NCBI GenBank assembly: GCA_965247915.1
Contig: OZ252048.1
Coordinates: 2,294,001 to 2,358,000, forward strand
Direction of reading: 5' to 3'
Length of the DNA: 64,000 bases
Origin: JAKZRT01 sp965247915
GTDB taxonomy: Bacteria; Pseudomonadota; Alphaproteobacteria; Rhodobacterales; Rhodobacteraceae
In this document: positions 52,315-60,575 of the stretch, in pieces
Layout: each line of letters begins with the position of its first letter
How positions within the stretch are numbered: position 1 is the first letter of the stretch
Notes under the pieces: model-generated
The model's database searches: none
Seen by the model: the letters and a program-made list of their open reading frames with translations, nothing else
Told to the model about the DNA's origin: nothing
Program-made: the position numbers and the translations under genes

Positions 52315-53514
52315 ATGATCTTCTGGGCGGTTGCCGGGGTGCTGACGGCGGTGGTGACGGCCACGCTGGTGCGCGCGGTGATCCGCGGCGGCGGCGATGG
52401 CATGGCCGATGGCGCGCACGACCTGCGCGTCTATCGCGACCAGCTGTCGGAAGTTGACCGCGATCTGGCGCGCGGGGTTCTGGATGCCGACAGCGCGGCG
52501 CGGGCCCGGGCCGAGGTCGGGCGGCGGACCTTGGCGGCCGACCGGGTCTTGCGCAACACCGCCGCCCGGTCGGGGTCCGGCCCGCGCGGCACCGCGATCG
52601 CGGTGCTGCTGATCTTGGTCGCGGCGCTGGGCGGCTATTTCTGGCTTGGCGCGCCGGGCTACGGGGATCTTCCCCTCAAGGCGCGTTTCAAAGCCGCCGA
52701 GGCGTTGCGCGCCGACCGCCCGAGCCAGGCCGAGGCCGAGGCGGCGATGCCGCCCGGCCCCGAACCCGAGGCCGGAGTGGCCGATCTTGTGGCGCAATTG
52801 CGCGCGTCGCTTGCCGAACACGGCGACCAGATCGAAGGTCTGGCCATCCTGACCCGCAGCGAACTGTCACTGGGAAATACCGCCGGCGCGCGCGACGCGC
52901 ATCAACGCCTGGTGGCGCTGAAAGGCGCGGCGGCGACGCCCGACGACCGGGCCGCGCTGCTTGATCTGATGGTCATGGCCGCTGGCGGCTATGTCTCGCC
53001 CGAGGCCGAAGTGAGCGCGCTTGGGCTGATCGGCGATGACCCCGCGGGTGGTGCCGCGCGGTATTACCTAGGGTTGATGCACGCGCAGACCGGCCGCCCC
53101 GATTTGGCGTTCGATCTGTGGCGAGCGCTTTTCGAGGAAGGTCCCGAGGACGCCCCCTGGATGGCGCCGATTCGGGCCGCCTTGCCGGACCTGGCGGCGC
53201 TGGCCGGGGTCGATTATACCGCCCCGCCACCGGCGCGCGGGCCGTCGCCCGAAGACGTTGCGGCAGCGTCCGGGCTGGACGATGCGGCCCGCGCCGAGAT
53301 GATCCGCGGCATGGTCGAAGGTCTGGCCGACCGGCTGGCCACCGACGGCGGGCCGGCGGCGGACTGGGCCCGGCTGATCCGGGCGCTCGGCATCCTCGGC
53401 GAAGCCCCGCGGGCCGCAGCGATCTGGTCCGAGGCGCAAGCCCGGTTCGCCGGTGCGCCCGGCGATCTGGCCCTGATCCGCGTCGAGGCGGTGGCCGCAG
53501 GGGTGGCGCAATGA
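52315..53514 (+). CDS. ccmI: Cytochrome c biogenesis protein CcmI (CycH)
   Basis: CcmI is the apocytochrome chaperone of the System I cytochrome c maturation machinery. The 399-residue protein starts with an N-terminal membrane helix (MIFWAVAGVLTAVVTATLV), then a cytoplasmic loop with VYRDQLSEVDRDLARGVLDADSAARARAEVGRR. A second helix (AIAVLLILVAALGGYFWLG) and a large periplasmic TPR-rich part with short repeats follow. GGAGA precedes the ATG. Its stop overlaps the start of ruvX. Other ccm genes are not adjacent. Confidence 0.92.
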   Translation: MIFWAVAGVLTAVVTATLVRAVIRGGGDGMADGAHDLRVYRDQLSEVDRDLARGVLDADSAARARAEVGRRTLAADRVLRNTAARSGSGPRGTAIAVLLILVAALGGYFWLGAPGYGDLPLKARFKAAEALRADRPSQAEAEAAMPPGPEPEAGVADLVAQLRASLAEHGDQIEGLAILTRSELSLGNTAGARDAHQRLVALKGAAATPDDRAALLDLMVMAAGGYVSPEAEVSALGLIGDDPAGGAARYYLGLMHAQTGRPDLAFDLWRALFEEGPEDAPWMAPIRAALPDLAALAGVDYTAPPPARGPSPEDVAAASGLDDAARAEMIRGMVEGLADRLATDGGPAADWARLIRALGILGEAPRAAAIWSEAQARFAGAPGDLALIRVEAVAAGVAQ

Positions 53515-53993
53515 TCTGCGCGCGCATCGAAGACGTCGCAGGCGCGGCCCCCCGGAACCGCGCCCTGATCGGGCTCGATCTTGGGACCAGGACCATCGGG
53601 GTGGCAGTCTCGGACCAGCAATGGACGGTGGCCAGCCCGATTGGCACCATCCGGCGGGTCAAGTTCACCCGCGACGCGGCAGCGCTGGCCGAAATGGTCA
53701 ATGGCCGCGACCCTGGCGGGGTGATCCTGGGGCTGCCGCGCAACATGGACGGCTCGGAAGGGCGGCGCGCCCAGGCGACCCGCGCTTTCGCCCGGAACCT
53801 CAGCCGGCATCCGGCGTTCGAAGGGCTGGTTTTCGGGTTCTGGGACGAGCGCTTGTCCACGGTGGCGGCTGAGCGCGCGCTGTTGGAGGCGGATACGACC
53901 CGAAAGCGTCGCGCCGAAGTGATTGATCATGTGGCAGCGGGGTTTATCCTGCAGGGCGCGCTGGACCGGCTGGCGCATCTGCGCGAGGCCTGA
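53511..53993 (+). CDS. ruvX: Putative pre-16S rRNA nuclease / Holliday-junction resolvase-like protein (YqgF/RuvX)
   Basis: This 160-residue RNase H-fold protein has the YqgF motifs: LIGLDLGTRTIGVAVSD with the first catalytic aspartate, GVILGLPRNMDGSEGRRAQATRAFA, and FWDERLSTVAAERALLEA with the second acidic residue. The end is DHVAAGFILQGALDRL. YqgF is linked to 16S rRNA 5'-end maturation. ATGA overlap with ccmI and a short gap to the DUF1289 gene make a three-gene operon common in Rhodobacteraceae. Confidence 0.94.
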   Translation: MICARIEDVAGAAPRNRALIGLDLGTRTIGVAVSDQQWTVASPIGTIRRVKFTRDAAALAEMVNGRDPGGVILGLPRNMDGSEGRRAQATRAFARNLSRHPAFEGLVFGFWDERLSTVAAERALLEADTTRKRRAEVIDHVAAGFILQGALDRLAHLREA

Positions 53994-53999
53994 GCGGCG

Positions 54000-54245
54000 A
54001 TGAGCGACGACATCTGGGCCCGCGACGAGGTCGAAAGCCCCTGCATCAAACTTTGCCTGATCCACCCGGCGGCGCGCCTCTGCGCGGGCTGCCTGCGGAC
54101 CCCGGACGAGATTGCCGCCTGGAGCCGGATGCCGGCCCCCGAACGGGCGCGGATCATGGCCGAATTGCCGGGCCGCAAGGGCCTTTTGAGAATACGGCGC
54201 GGCGGTCGCGCGGCCAGGCTGCGCAACAGTGCCGCGAAGAACTAA
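54000..54245 (+). CDS. DUF1289 (Fe-S-like cysteine motif) small protein
   Basis: This 81-residue protein shows the DUF1289 pattern ESPCIKLCLIHPAARLCAGCLRTPDEIAAWSRM, with four cysteines. The motif resembles a metal-binding site, but no function is known. It follows ruvX by six bases and is probably co-transcribed. Confidence 0.88.
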   Translation: MSDDIWARDEVESPCIKLCLIHPAARLCAGCLRTPDEIAAWSRMPAPERARIMAELPGRKGLLRIRRGGRAARLRNSAAKN

Positions 54246-54300
54246 TGCCCCGCCGAGGCCTGACATGACGGTGCGTCGCCTTGCACCCGCCTCTTCGTCG

Positions 54301-54345
54301 CTTTCATCGTTTTTGCAATACTTCGGGGGTTGCGGGGGGCTGGCC
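54301..54345. repeat. Intergenic repeat family B, copy 1
   Basis: Read on the minus strand this is GGGGGGC-type palindrome sequence, then ACCCCCGAAGTATTGCAAAA and ACGATGAAA. The same arrangement is at 56237-56284 on the plus strand. Confidence 0.75.
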
Positions 54346-54391
54346 GCCCGCCTCCGTGGCGGCGCGCGAGGCGCGGCGCAACAAATAGGTC

Positions 54392-55174
54392 TCACGGCTG
54401 GCTAAGCCATGCCGCCGGCCCGCCGCGCAGTTCGGAGCGAAAATAGGCCACGGCGCGCTGTTCGGTGCCGGATCGCGCGAGCGCCCAAGGGGCGACGCCA
54501 TGCAGCGCAAACCGGTGGACAAGATACGCGCCGCCGGGGGCCGCGATCACCGGAGTCCAGGGGCAGCGTGCGAAAGCGGTGCGGCGGGCGGCGTGATATG
54601 TTTCGGTCAAGTCGATGCGCCCGAAATCCTCGGGTGGGACATCCGCCAGCCGGTCCGCGAAGGCCCGGCGCATGACCTCATGGCTTCCCTCCCAGACCAC
54701 CAGCGGGGCCTGGCGCGAGCCGTCGAGCGGCAGGCCGATGACCCAGGCGTGGGCTTCGCCCAGAACCCGGCGGCGGCCCGGGCCCCGGGGCACCAGCCCG
54801 TCCACATGCGCGGCGTCGCGGGTCTTGCGATAGCGGTGCGCGGTATCGCTTTCGCCCGGGTCCTGGCGCGGATAGCCGGGATAGACCACCGAGACCTGGG
54901 CCCGGTCGAGCGGCAGCGGGCCGTAAATGTCCTGCGCCAGGTCCAGAGCCGCACCGCGCAGCGGCGGCCCGCCGCCGACGCGGCCCTTGGCGTCGTTGGC
55001 CAATACGTTGACGCCGGCAAACCAGGTGCCGCCGTGGCGCAACCAGCGAGCGTGGGCGCGCGGGTCAGCGGCGCAGGCCAGCGCCGCGGGCGCGGCAGCG
55101 GCGATCCAATCTGACACAGATGGCTCGGGCGGAAAGGCGCACCAGCCGCGGCTTAGGTATCCGGCGCGATCCAT
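54392..55174 (-). CDS. Phytanoyl-CoA dioxygenase-like (2-oxoglutarate/Fe(II)) protein of unknown substrate
   Basis: This 260-residue protein has an HxD metal motif in AAHVDGLVPRG (about residue 125) and a distal histidine in VHRFALHGVAPWA with a following arginine. These positions fit a double-stranded beta-helix dioxygenase, but similarity to named families is weak to my eye, so this is a tentative call. It begins at 55174, overlapping the dusA stop by one base, so it is co-translated with dusA. A link to RNA modification is conceivable but unproven. Confidence 0.6.
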   Translation of the reverse strand: MDRAGYLSRGWCAFPPEPSVSDWIAAAAPAALACAADPRAHARWLRHGGTWFAGVNVLANDAKGRVGGGPPLRGAALDLAQDIYGPLPLDRAQVSVVYPGYPRQDPGESDTAHRYRKTRDAAHVDGLVPRGPGRRRVLGEAHAWVIGLPLDGSRQAPLVVWEGSHEVMRRAFADRLADVPPEDFGRIDLTETYHAARRTAFARCPWTPVIAAPGGAYLVHRFALHGVAPWALARSGTEQRAVAYFRSELRGGPAAWLSQP

Positions 55175-56178
55175 CAGACCGTCAGACCTTGTTCCGCAAC
55201 CAGGCCAAGCGCATCGGCCACCACCGGCCAGCCCGATCCGGGGCGGTGGCTGTGTTCCGAGAGATACCGCCGCCAGACGCGCGCGCCGGGTTGCCCCGAG
55301 AAGAGCCCGAGCATGTGGCGGGTGATAAGGGCAAGCCGCCGCCCGGCCCGCACATGCGCCTCGATATAGGCGCGCATGCCCAGCACCGCGTCGCTGGCTT
55401 GGGCGCTGGGGTTGCGGGCGCCAAACACACGCCGGTCGGCATCGAGCAGCAATGCACCGGGGTGATGATAGGCGGCGCGCCCCAGCATCACCCCGGCAAA
55501 GCCCTGCGCGAGATGGGTCTCGGTTGCCTCAAGGCCGTCGATGCCGCCGTTCAGGATGATCGCAAGGTCGGGCCGTGCTGCGGCTTCGCGCGCGACCAGA
55601 CCATAATCGAGCGGTGGCACCGCGCGATTCTGGGCCGGGCTGAGGCCGCTGAGCCAGGCTTTGCGGGCGTGGACGATCACCCGGCGCAGACCCGCGTCCT
55701 GCATGGCGTCGAGAAACCTGGGCAGGGCCGAATGCGGGTCCTGATCATCGACGCCGATGCGGCATTTGACCGTGACCTCGGCTTGCGCCGCATCCTGCAT
55801 GGCGCGGACGCTGTCTGCCACCAGCTTAGGTTGCAGCATCAATACCGCGCCAAAGCAGCCCGATTGGACCCGATCCGAGGGGCAGCCGATGTTGAGATTG
55901 ATCTCGGCATAACCGCGGCCCGCGCCAAGCCGGGCAGCCATGGCAAGTTCGGTCGAATCGGAGCCGCCAAGCTGCAGCGCCAGGGGCGCTTCGGCGGGAT
56001 GATGGTCGAGCAAATGATGCGCGCGCCCCCGGACCAGCGCGCGCGCGGTGATCATTTCGGTGTAAAGCAGCGCGCGCCGGGTCAGCCGCCGGTGAAAGTA
56101 CCGGCAGTGGCGGTCGGTCCAGTCCATCATCGGGGCGACCGAGAAGATATGCGGCGGCGGGGCCATCGCGGGGGTCAT
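55174..56178 (-). CDS. dusA: tRNA-dihydrouridine synthase, DusA type
   Basis: This 334-residue flavoenzyme reduces uridine at D-loop positions 20/20a. Visible motifs are FSVAPMMDWTDRHCRYFHR at the N terminus, LALQLGGSDSTELAMAARL, and NLNIGCPSDRVQSGCFGAVLM with the catalytic cysteine. VIVHARKAWLSGLSPAQNR and IILNGGIDGLEATETHL follow, then MLGRAAYHHPGALLL. The ATG at 56178 fits the family N terminus; a second ATG is four codons downstream. It is divergent from the arsR-like gene. Confidence 0.94.
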   Translation of the reverse strand: MTPAMAPPPHIFSVAPMMDWTDRHCRYFHRRLTRRALLYTEMITARALVRGRAHHLLDHHPAEAPLALQLGGSDSTELAMAARLGAGRGYAEINLNIGCPSDRVQSGCFGAVLMLQPKLVADSVRAMQDAAQAEVTVKCRIGVDDQDPHSALPRFLDAMQDAGLRRVIVHARKAWLSGLSPAQNRAVPPLDYGLVAREAAARPDLAIILNGGIDGLEATETHLAQGFAGVMLGRAAYHHPGALLLDADRRVFGARNPSAQASDAVLGMRAYIEAHVRAGRRLALITRHMLGLFSGQPGARVWRRYLSEHSHRPGSGWPVVADALGLVAEQGLTV

Positions 56179-56236
56179 AGCGCATTTGCGCGGACTGTGG
56201 AGAGGACATTTGCGCCCGCGGCGGCGCGCAGCGCGC

Positions 56237-56284
56237 GGGGGGCAAGCCCCCCGCACCCCCCGAAGTATTTTCAAAACGATGAAA
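56237..56284. repeat. Intergenic repeat family B, copy 2
   Basis: GGGGGGCAAGCCCCCC is followed by GCACCCCCCGAAGTATTTT and CAAAACGATGAAA. It lies in the divergent region between dusA and the ArsR gene and matches 54301-54345 in inverted orientation. Confidence 0.75.
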
Positions 56285-56291
56285 TGGGGCG

Positions 56292-56332
56292 TTGACAGGA
56301 TGCAATGATTCGATATAACTAGTTTTATCGAA
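56292..56332 (+). promoter_or_regulatory. Promoter of the ArsR/permease operon overlapped by a 24-bp palindromic operator
   Basis: TTGACA at 56292-56297 and TATAAC at 56314-56319 are 16 bases apart. A 24-bp palindrome (56309-56332) with only one mismatched pair, centred on AACTAGTT, covers the -10 box and start region. That is the expected layout of an ArsR-type operator. Confidence 0.8.
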
Positions 56333-56353
56333 ATGAATTTGCGGGGCGGCGCA

Positions 56354-56683
56354 ATGACACCGGAAAATGCAGCCATCAGTTTTCACGCCATGGGCTCGGG
56401 GGCCCGGCTGACCGTGCTGCGGCTGCTGGTGCGTGCCGGGGACGAAGGGCTGTCGGTTGGCGATATTCAGGCGCGGACCGGGATTGCCGCCTCGACGCTG
56501 TCGCATCACATCCGGATTCTCAACGAGGCGGGCGTAATCGAACAAAGCCGCCAGGGCCGGTCAACGATGACCCGCGCGGCCTACGGGCATCTGCAGGCGC
56601 TGGCCGATTTCATTCTGGACGAATGCTGCCGCGATGCGGGCCGCGCGCCGGACAGCCACAGCCATGAAAGGGCCGAGGCATGA
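56354..56683 (+). CDS. ArsR-family transcriptional regulator
   Basis: This 109-residue winged-helix repressor has the recognition helix in GIAASTLSHHIRILNEAGVIEQSRQGRSTMTRA. A CC pair near residue 90 and a C-terminal DSHSHERAEA tail could bind metal or metalloid. The ATG at 56354 is preferred; the upstream ATG at 56333 abuts the operator and would leave a very short leader. The gene overlaps the permease gene by four bases. It likely represses its own operon through the upstream palindrome. Confidence 0.88.
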   Translation: MTPENAAISFHAMGSGARLTVLRLLVRAGDEGLSVGDIQARTGIAASTLSHHIRILNEAGVIEQSRQGRSTMTRAAYGHLQALADFILDECCRDAGRAPDSHSHERAEA

Positions 56684-57465
56684 GCGAGCTGGGGCTTTCC
56701 CATAGCCATGGCGGCACCGCGCGCGCGACGTGGCGGCGCGCCGCCTCGCCCTGGAGCGTGGTCGCTGCGGGTTTCGCGCTGGTGGCGCTTTTCGACCCGA
56801 CCGGGTTGCGCGGCTTTGGCGAGATCGCGGCGGGCGCGTTTCTGGGCACCTTGCCCTATATCGCCTTTGCGGTGCTGCTGATCGCCTGGCTGAAAGCGGC
56901 GCGGGCCGAGGCGGTGATCGCGCGGGCGTTTCGCGGGCGCGAGGTGCGGATGATCGTGATGGCCGCGGCTTTTGGCGGGCTGGCGCCGTTCTGTTCGTGC
57001 GAAGTGATCCCGTTCATCGCCGGAATGCTGGCGCTCGGCGCGCCGTTGTCGGCGGTCATGGCTTTCTGGCTGAGCTCACCGCTGATCGACCCGCCGACGC
57101 TGTTGATCACGGCAGCCGCCTTGGGCTGGCCGTTTGCAGCGGCCAAGGCCGTGGCCGCCGTCGGGCTTGGTCTGATGGGCGGGTTTTCGATCTATGCGAT
57201 GACCCGCGCCGGGCTCTTTCCGGACCCGGTGAAAGCGATCAGCGCGCCGACTTGCAGCGCTGGCCCGTCGGCCTTTGACAGGCGGCACGAGCAAGGCATG
57301 TCGATGGGCGCGGCGATGGCCTTCATGATCGCCGGCGGCGTGAGCTGTATACCGGCGATGGCGGCGGTCTGGTCGCTGGTCACAGCGCGGGTTTTTGCGG
57401 CTTATATCGCGTTTGGTCTGGCAGGCGCGGTGCTGGCGGGTGTGATCTTTCAGGCGGTGATCTGA
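56680..57465 (+). CDS. UPF0718/ArsP-like permease with a probable internal deletion
   Basis: This 261-residue membrane protein has the family hallmarks GGLAPFCSCEVIPFIAGMLALGAPLSAVMAFWLSSPLIDPPT in the first half and QGMSMGAAMAFMIAGGVSCIPAMAAVW in the second. Family members have about 320-360 residues with two symmetrical halves. Here FDRRHEQGMS near residue 205 joins what looks like the central loop directly to the late part of half two. About 80-100 residues with one or two helices appear to be missing in frame. ArsP relatives export organoarsenicals. The product may be non-functional. Confidence 0.75.
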   Translation: MSELGLSHSHGGTARATWRRAASPWSVVAAGFALVALFDPTGLRGFGEIAAGAFLGTLPYIAFAVLLIAWLKAARAEAVIARAFRGREVRMIVMAAAFGGLAPFCSCEVIPFIAGMLALGAPLSAVMAFWLSSPLIDPPTLLITAAALGWPFAAAKAVAAVGLGLMGGFSIYAMTRAGLFPDPVKAISAPTCSAGPSAFDRRHEQGMSMGAAMAFMIAGGVSCIPAMAAVWSLVTARVFAAYIAFGLAGAVLAGVIFQAVI

Positions 57466-57546
57466 GCGCCACCCTTTCTCCGCAACGTTGCGGGGTTTAA
57501 CCCGGCCGCTGCTTGCGTTATGAGCGCCGCAATTGCCGGGGGACGC

Positions 57547-59706
57547 ATGGCCGAGCCTGAAATCACCGACAAGCTGATTGCGGCGCATGGCCTGAACGCG
57601 GATGAATATGCCGATATCCTGCGGCTTTTGAACCGCGCGCCCAGCTTTACCGAACTGGGCATTTTCTCGGCCATGTGGAACGAGCATTGTTCGTATAAAT
57701 CCTCGAAAAAATGGCTGCGCACGCTGCCGACCGAAGGCCCCCAAGTGATCTGCGGGCCGGGCGAGAATGCTGGCGTTGTCGATATAGGCGACGGGCAGGC
57801 GGTGGTGTTCAAGATGGAGAGCCACAATCACCCCAGCTATATCGAGCCCTATCAGGGGGCCGCGACCGGGGTGGGTGGTATCTTGCGCGATGTCTTCACC
57901 ATGGGCGCGCGCCCGATCGCGGCGATGAATTCGCTGAGCTTTGGCGAGGTCAGCCACCCCAAGACGCGGTCGCTGGTGGCGGGCGTGGTGGCGGGCGTCG
58001 GCGGCTATGGTAACTGCTTTGGCGTGCCGACCGTGGGCGGCGAGGTACGGTTCGATGCGGCCTATAACGGCAATTGCCTGGTAAATGCCTTTGCCGCCGG
58101 TCTGGCGGATGCGGACAAGATTTTCTACTCAGCCGCCTCGGGGGTCGGCATGCCGGTGGTCTATCTGGGCGCCAAGACGGGCCGCGATGGGGTTGGCGGG
58201 GCGACGATGGCCAGCGCCGAGTTTGACGAAAGAATCGAGGAAAAGCGCCCCACGGTTCAGGTCGGCGACCCGTTCACCGAAAAACGTCTGATGGAGGCCT
58301 GTCTGGAGCTGATGGCCTCGGGCGCGGTGATCTCGATTCAGGACATGGGGGCCGCCGGGCTGACCTGTTCGGCGGTCGAGATGGGCGACAAGGGCAATTT
58401 GGGCGTGTGGCTGAACCTCGACGCGGTACCGGTGCGCGAAGCGGCGATGAGCGCTTATGAGATGATGCTGTCGGAGAGCCAGGAGCGGATGCTGATGGTG
58501 TTGCGGCCCGAAAAAGAGGCCCAAGCGCGGGCGATATTCGACAAGTGGGATCTGGATTTCGCGGTGGTGGGCGAGACCATCGCCGAGGACCGGTTCATTG
58601 TCGAACATAGCGGTGCGGTCGTGGCCGATCTGCCGTTGAAGGCGCTCAGCGGCAACGCGCCCAAATACGACCGCGACTGGGTTGCAACGCCACCTGCCCC
58701 GACTTTGGTGGACGCGCCGCAGGTTGATCCGATCGAGGCGCTGCGGGCGTTGATCGGCTCACCGAATTATGCGGGCAAGGCCTGGGTTTATGAGCAATAC
58801 GATGCCCAGGTTCTGGCCGACACGCTGCAGACGCCGGGGGCTGGTGCCGGGATCGTGCGGGTGCATGGGACCGGCAAGGCGCTGGCCTTTACCTCGGACG
58901 TGACGCCGCGCTATGTGCGCGCCAATCCGGTCGAAGGCGGCAAGCAAGCGGTGGCCGAGGCTTATCGCAACCTTTGTGCCGTGGGCGCGCGGCCGCTGGC
59001 CTGCACCGACAACCTGAACTTCGGCAACCCCGAAAAGCCCGAGATCATGGGGCAGTTGGTGGGGGCCATTCAAGGCATCGGGGCGGCCTGTAAGGCGCTG
59101 GATATGCCGATCGTTTCGGGCAATGTGTCGCTTTACAACGAGACCGACGGCGAACCGATCCTGCCCACGCCGACCATCGGCGCGGTCGGGCTGATTGCTG
59201 ATGCAGAGGCCGCGATCACCGGGGTTGCGCGGGCCGGGCATCTGGCGCTGTTGCTGGGCCAGGGGGTGGGCCATCTGGGACAATCGGCGCTGTTGGCCGA
59301 AGCCTTTGGCCGGGCCGAGGGCGATGCGCCGCCGGTCGATCTGGCAGCCGAGCGGCGGCATGGTGAGTTTATCCGCGACAACGCGGCGCTAATCGACGCG
59401 GCGACCGATCTCAGCGACGGCGGGCTGGCGCTGGCGGCGTTCGAGATGGCACTGCGCGGCGGCGTTGGCGTTCGGCTGGACACCAGCGACGCGGGCATGC
59501 TTTTCGGCGAGGATCAGGCCCGGTTTCTGATCGCGGCGGGTTTCGATCACGCCGAGGCGCTGATGGTGGCCGCCGGGCGTGCGGGCGTGGCGCTGGCCAC
59601 TGTGGGGCGGTTCGGCGGTAATCGGGTGGCTTTTGGCCGGGTGGCCGCACCATTGAGCGAGCTTGCGGCGCGATACGAGGGGGCTTTCGCGGCGGCGGTG
59701 GGCTGA
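57547..59706 (+). CDS. purL: Phosphoribosylformylglycinamidine synthase subunit PurL
   Basis: This small-type PurL of 719 residues catalyses ATP-dependent conversion of FGAR to FGAM together with PurQ and PurS. Motifs include FSAMWNEHCSYKSSKKWLRTLP, VVFKMESHNHPSYIEPYQGAATGVGGI with the catalytic histidine, IQDMGAAGLTCSAVEMG, and the second half GDLSDGG-type ATDLSDGGLALAAFEMAL. The ATG at 57547 follows GGGGGA; an upstream in-frame ATG lacks one. It looks complete. Its partner genes are not in the window. Confidence 0.96.
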   Translation: MAEPEITDKLIAAHGLNADEYADILRLLNRAPSFTELGIFSAMWNEHCSYKSSKKWLRTLPTEGPQVICGPGENAGVVDIGDGQAVVFKMESHNHPSYIEPYQGAATGVGGILRDVFTMGARPIAAMNSLSFGEVSHPKTRSLVAGVVAGVGGYGNCFGVPTVGGEVRFDAAYNGNCLVNAFAAGLADADKIFYSAASGVGMPVVYLGAKTGRDGVGGATMASAEFDERIEEKRPTVQVGDPFTEKRLMEACLELMASGAVISIQDMGAAGLTCSAVEMGDKGNLGVWLNLDAVPVREAAMSAYEMMLSESQERMLMVLRPEKEAQARAIFDKWDLDFAVVGETIAEDRFIVEHSGAVVADLPLKALSGNAPKYDRDWVATPPAPTLVDAPQVDPIEALRALIGSPNYAGKAWVYEQYDAQVLADTLQTPGAGAGIVRVHGTGKALAFTSDVTPRYVRANPVEGGKQAVAEAYRNLCAVGARPLACTDNLNFGNPEKPEIMGQLVGAIQGIGAACKALDMPIVSGNVSLYNETDGEPILPTPTIGAVGLIADAEAAITGVARAGHLALLLGQGVGHLGQSALLAEAFGRAEGDAPPVDLAAERRHGEFIRDNAALIDAATDLSDGGLALAAFEMALRGGVGVRLDTSDAGMLFGEDQARFLIAAGFDHAEALMVAAGRAGVALATVGRFGGNRVAFGRVAAPLSELAARYEGAFAAAVG

Positions 59707-59769
59707 TAGTCTGCGTCGCGGGCGCGCGGGCCAAGCCCGACGAAACAAATGCCGGAAAGGGAAAAGCCA

Positions 59770-60432
59770 ATGAATTCGCCCACTTATATCTTTGATGCCG
59801 CTGACAAGCCCAGCCTGCCCTTGCACCGGGTGCCGCTGATTGTCGCCACGGACGCATCGGTCAAGGGCTACGGCGCGCTGGTTGATGATGCCGCCGGCTT
59901 TGAGATCGAGATCACCCGCTGGCCTGCACCGGGCTGGCGTCCGATCGACGAAGGCACCGGCGACGAGGGCGGATCGGTCGAAGGGGTGTTTACCGGCGCC
60001 TGGCAGGGGGATGTTCTATACGGGACCAACGATGCCGTGGACGGGCATTATGTGCTGGGCTGGTCGGTGGACCCGCAAAGCGCGCAAACCGAACGCCAGA
60101 CCGCGGCGCGCGATCAGGTTCTGCTCTGGCACTTGAATTATCATCCCGACGGCGGGCAGCTGTTCTTTCCGCTGGACGCCAAGCCCTTTGTCGTGCCCGT
60201 GGCGCTGCCCGGCGACGATCTGCACCCCGATCAGGTAGTGGCCTTTTGGTGCGACGGGTCGCGCGGGCTGTATATCCACGCGGGCATCTGGCACGAGGGC
60301 ATTTTTCTGGTGCACGACCGGCAACGGTTCCTGGACCGTCAGGGGCGCGTTCATGCCCGCGTGAGCGCGGATATTGGGCAGGAGTTTGGGGTTTATCTGT
60401 CGGTGCCGTTGACCGACTCGGCGCCGGATTAA
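59770..60432 (+). CDS. Ureidoglycolate-lyase-like cupin protein
   Basis: This 220-residue protein resembles the AllA (ureidoglycolate lyase) cupin family. The late segment GLYIHAGIWHEGIFLVHDRQRFLDRQGRVHARV recalls the GVWHHP motif, and a beta-rich middle follows FEIEITRWPAPGWRPID. The ATG at 59770 has GGAAAGGG upstream. It follows purL by 63 bases, perhaps linking purine synthesis and breakdown, but other ureide genes are not seen. The specific reaction is uncertain. Confidence 0.7.
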   Translation: MNSPTYIFDAADKPSLPLHRVPLIVATDASVKGYGALVDDAAGFEIEITRWPAPGWRPIDEGTGDEGGSVEGVFTGAWQGDVLYGTNDAVDGHYVLGWSVDPQSAQTERQTAARDQVLLWHLNYHPDGGQLFFPLDAKPFVVPVALPGDDLHPDQVVAFWCDGSRGLYIHAGIWHEGIFLVHDRQRFLDRQGRVHARVSADIGQEFGVYLSVPLTDSAPD

Positions 60433-60575
60433 GCGGGGATTTCGGGCGTCCCCATCACGGCGGCATGTAAGGCGCTGAAAATCTAATGAAATCCGTGAAG
60501 ACGCCTGAATAACCCCATCTTGCAGGAATACCCGACCCGGCTTACATGTAGCACGTAGACAAAACGGACCCGCCA

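Noticed and set aside
51162..52403. 413-residue minus-strand frame over IS110 copy 2 and beyond
   Set aside because: It is antisense to the transposase and ccmI upstream region with no recognisable protein.
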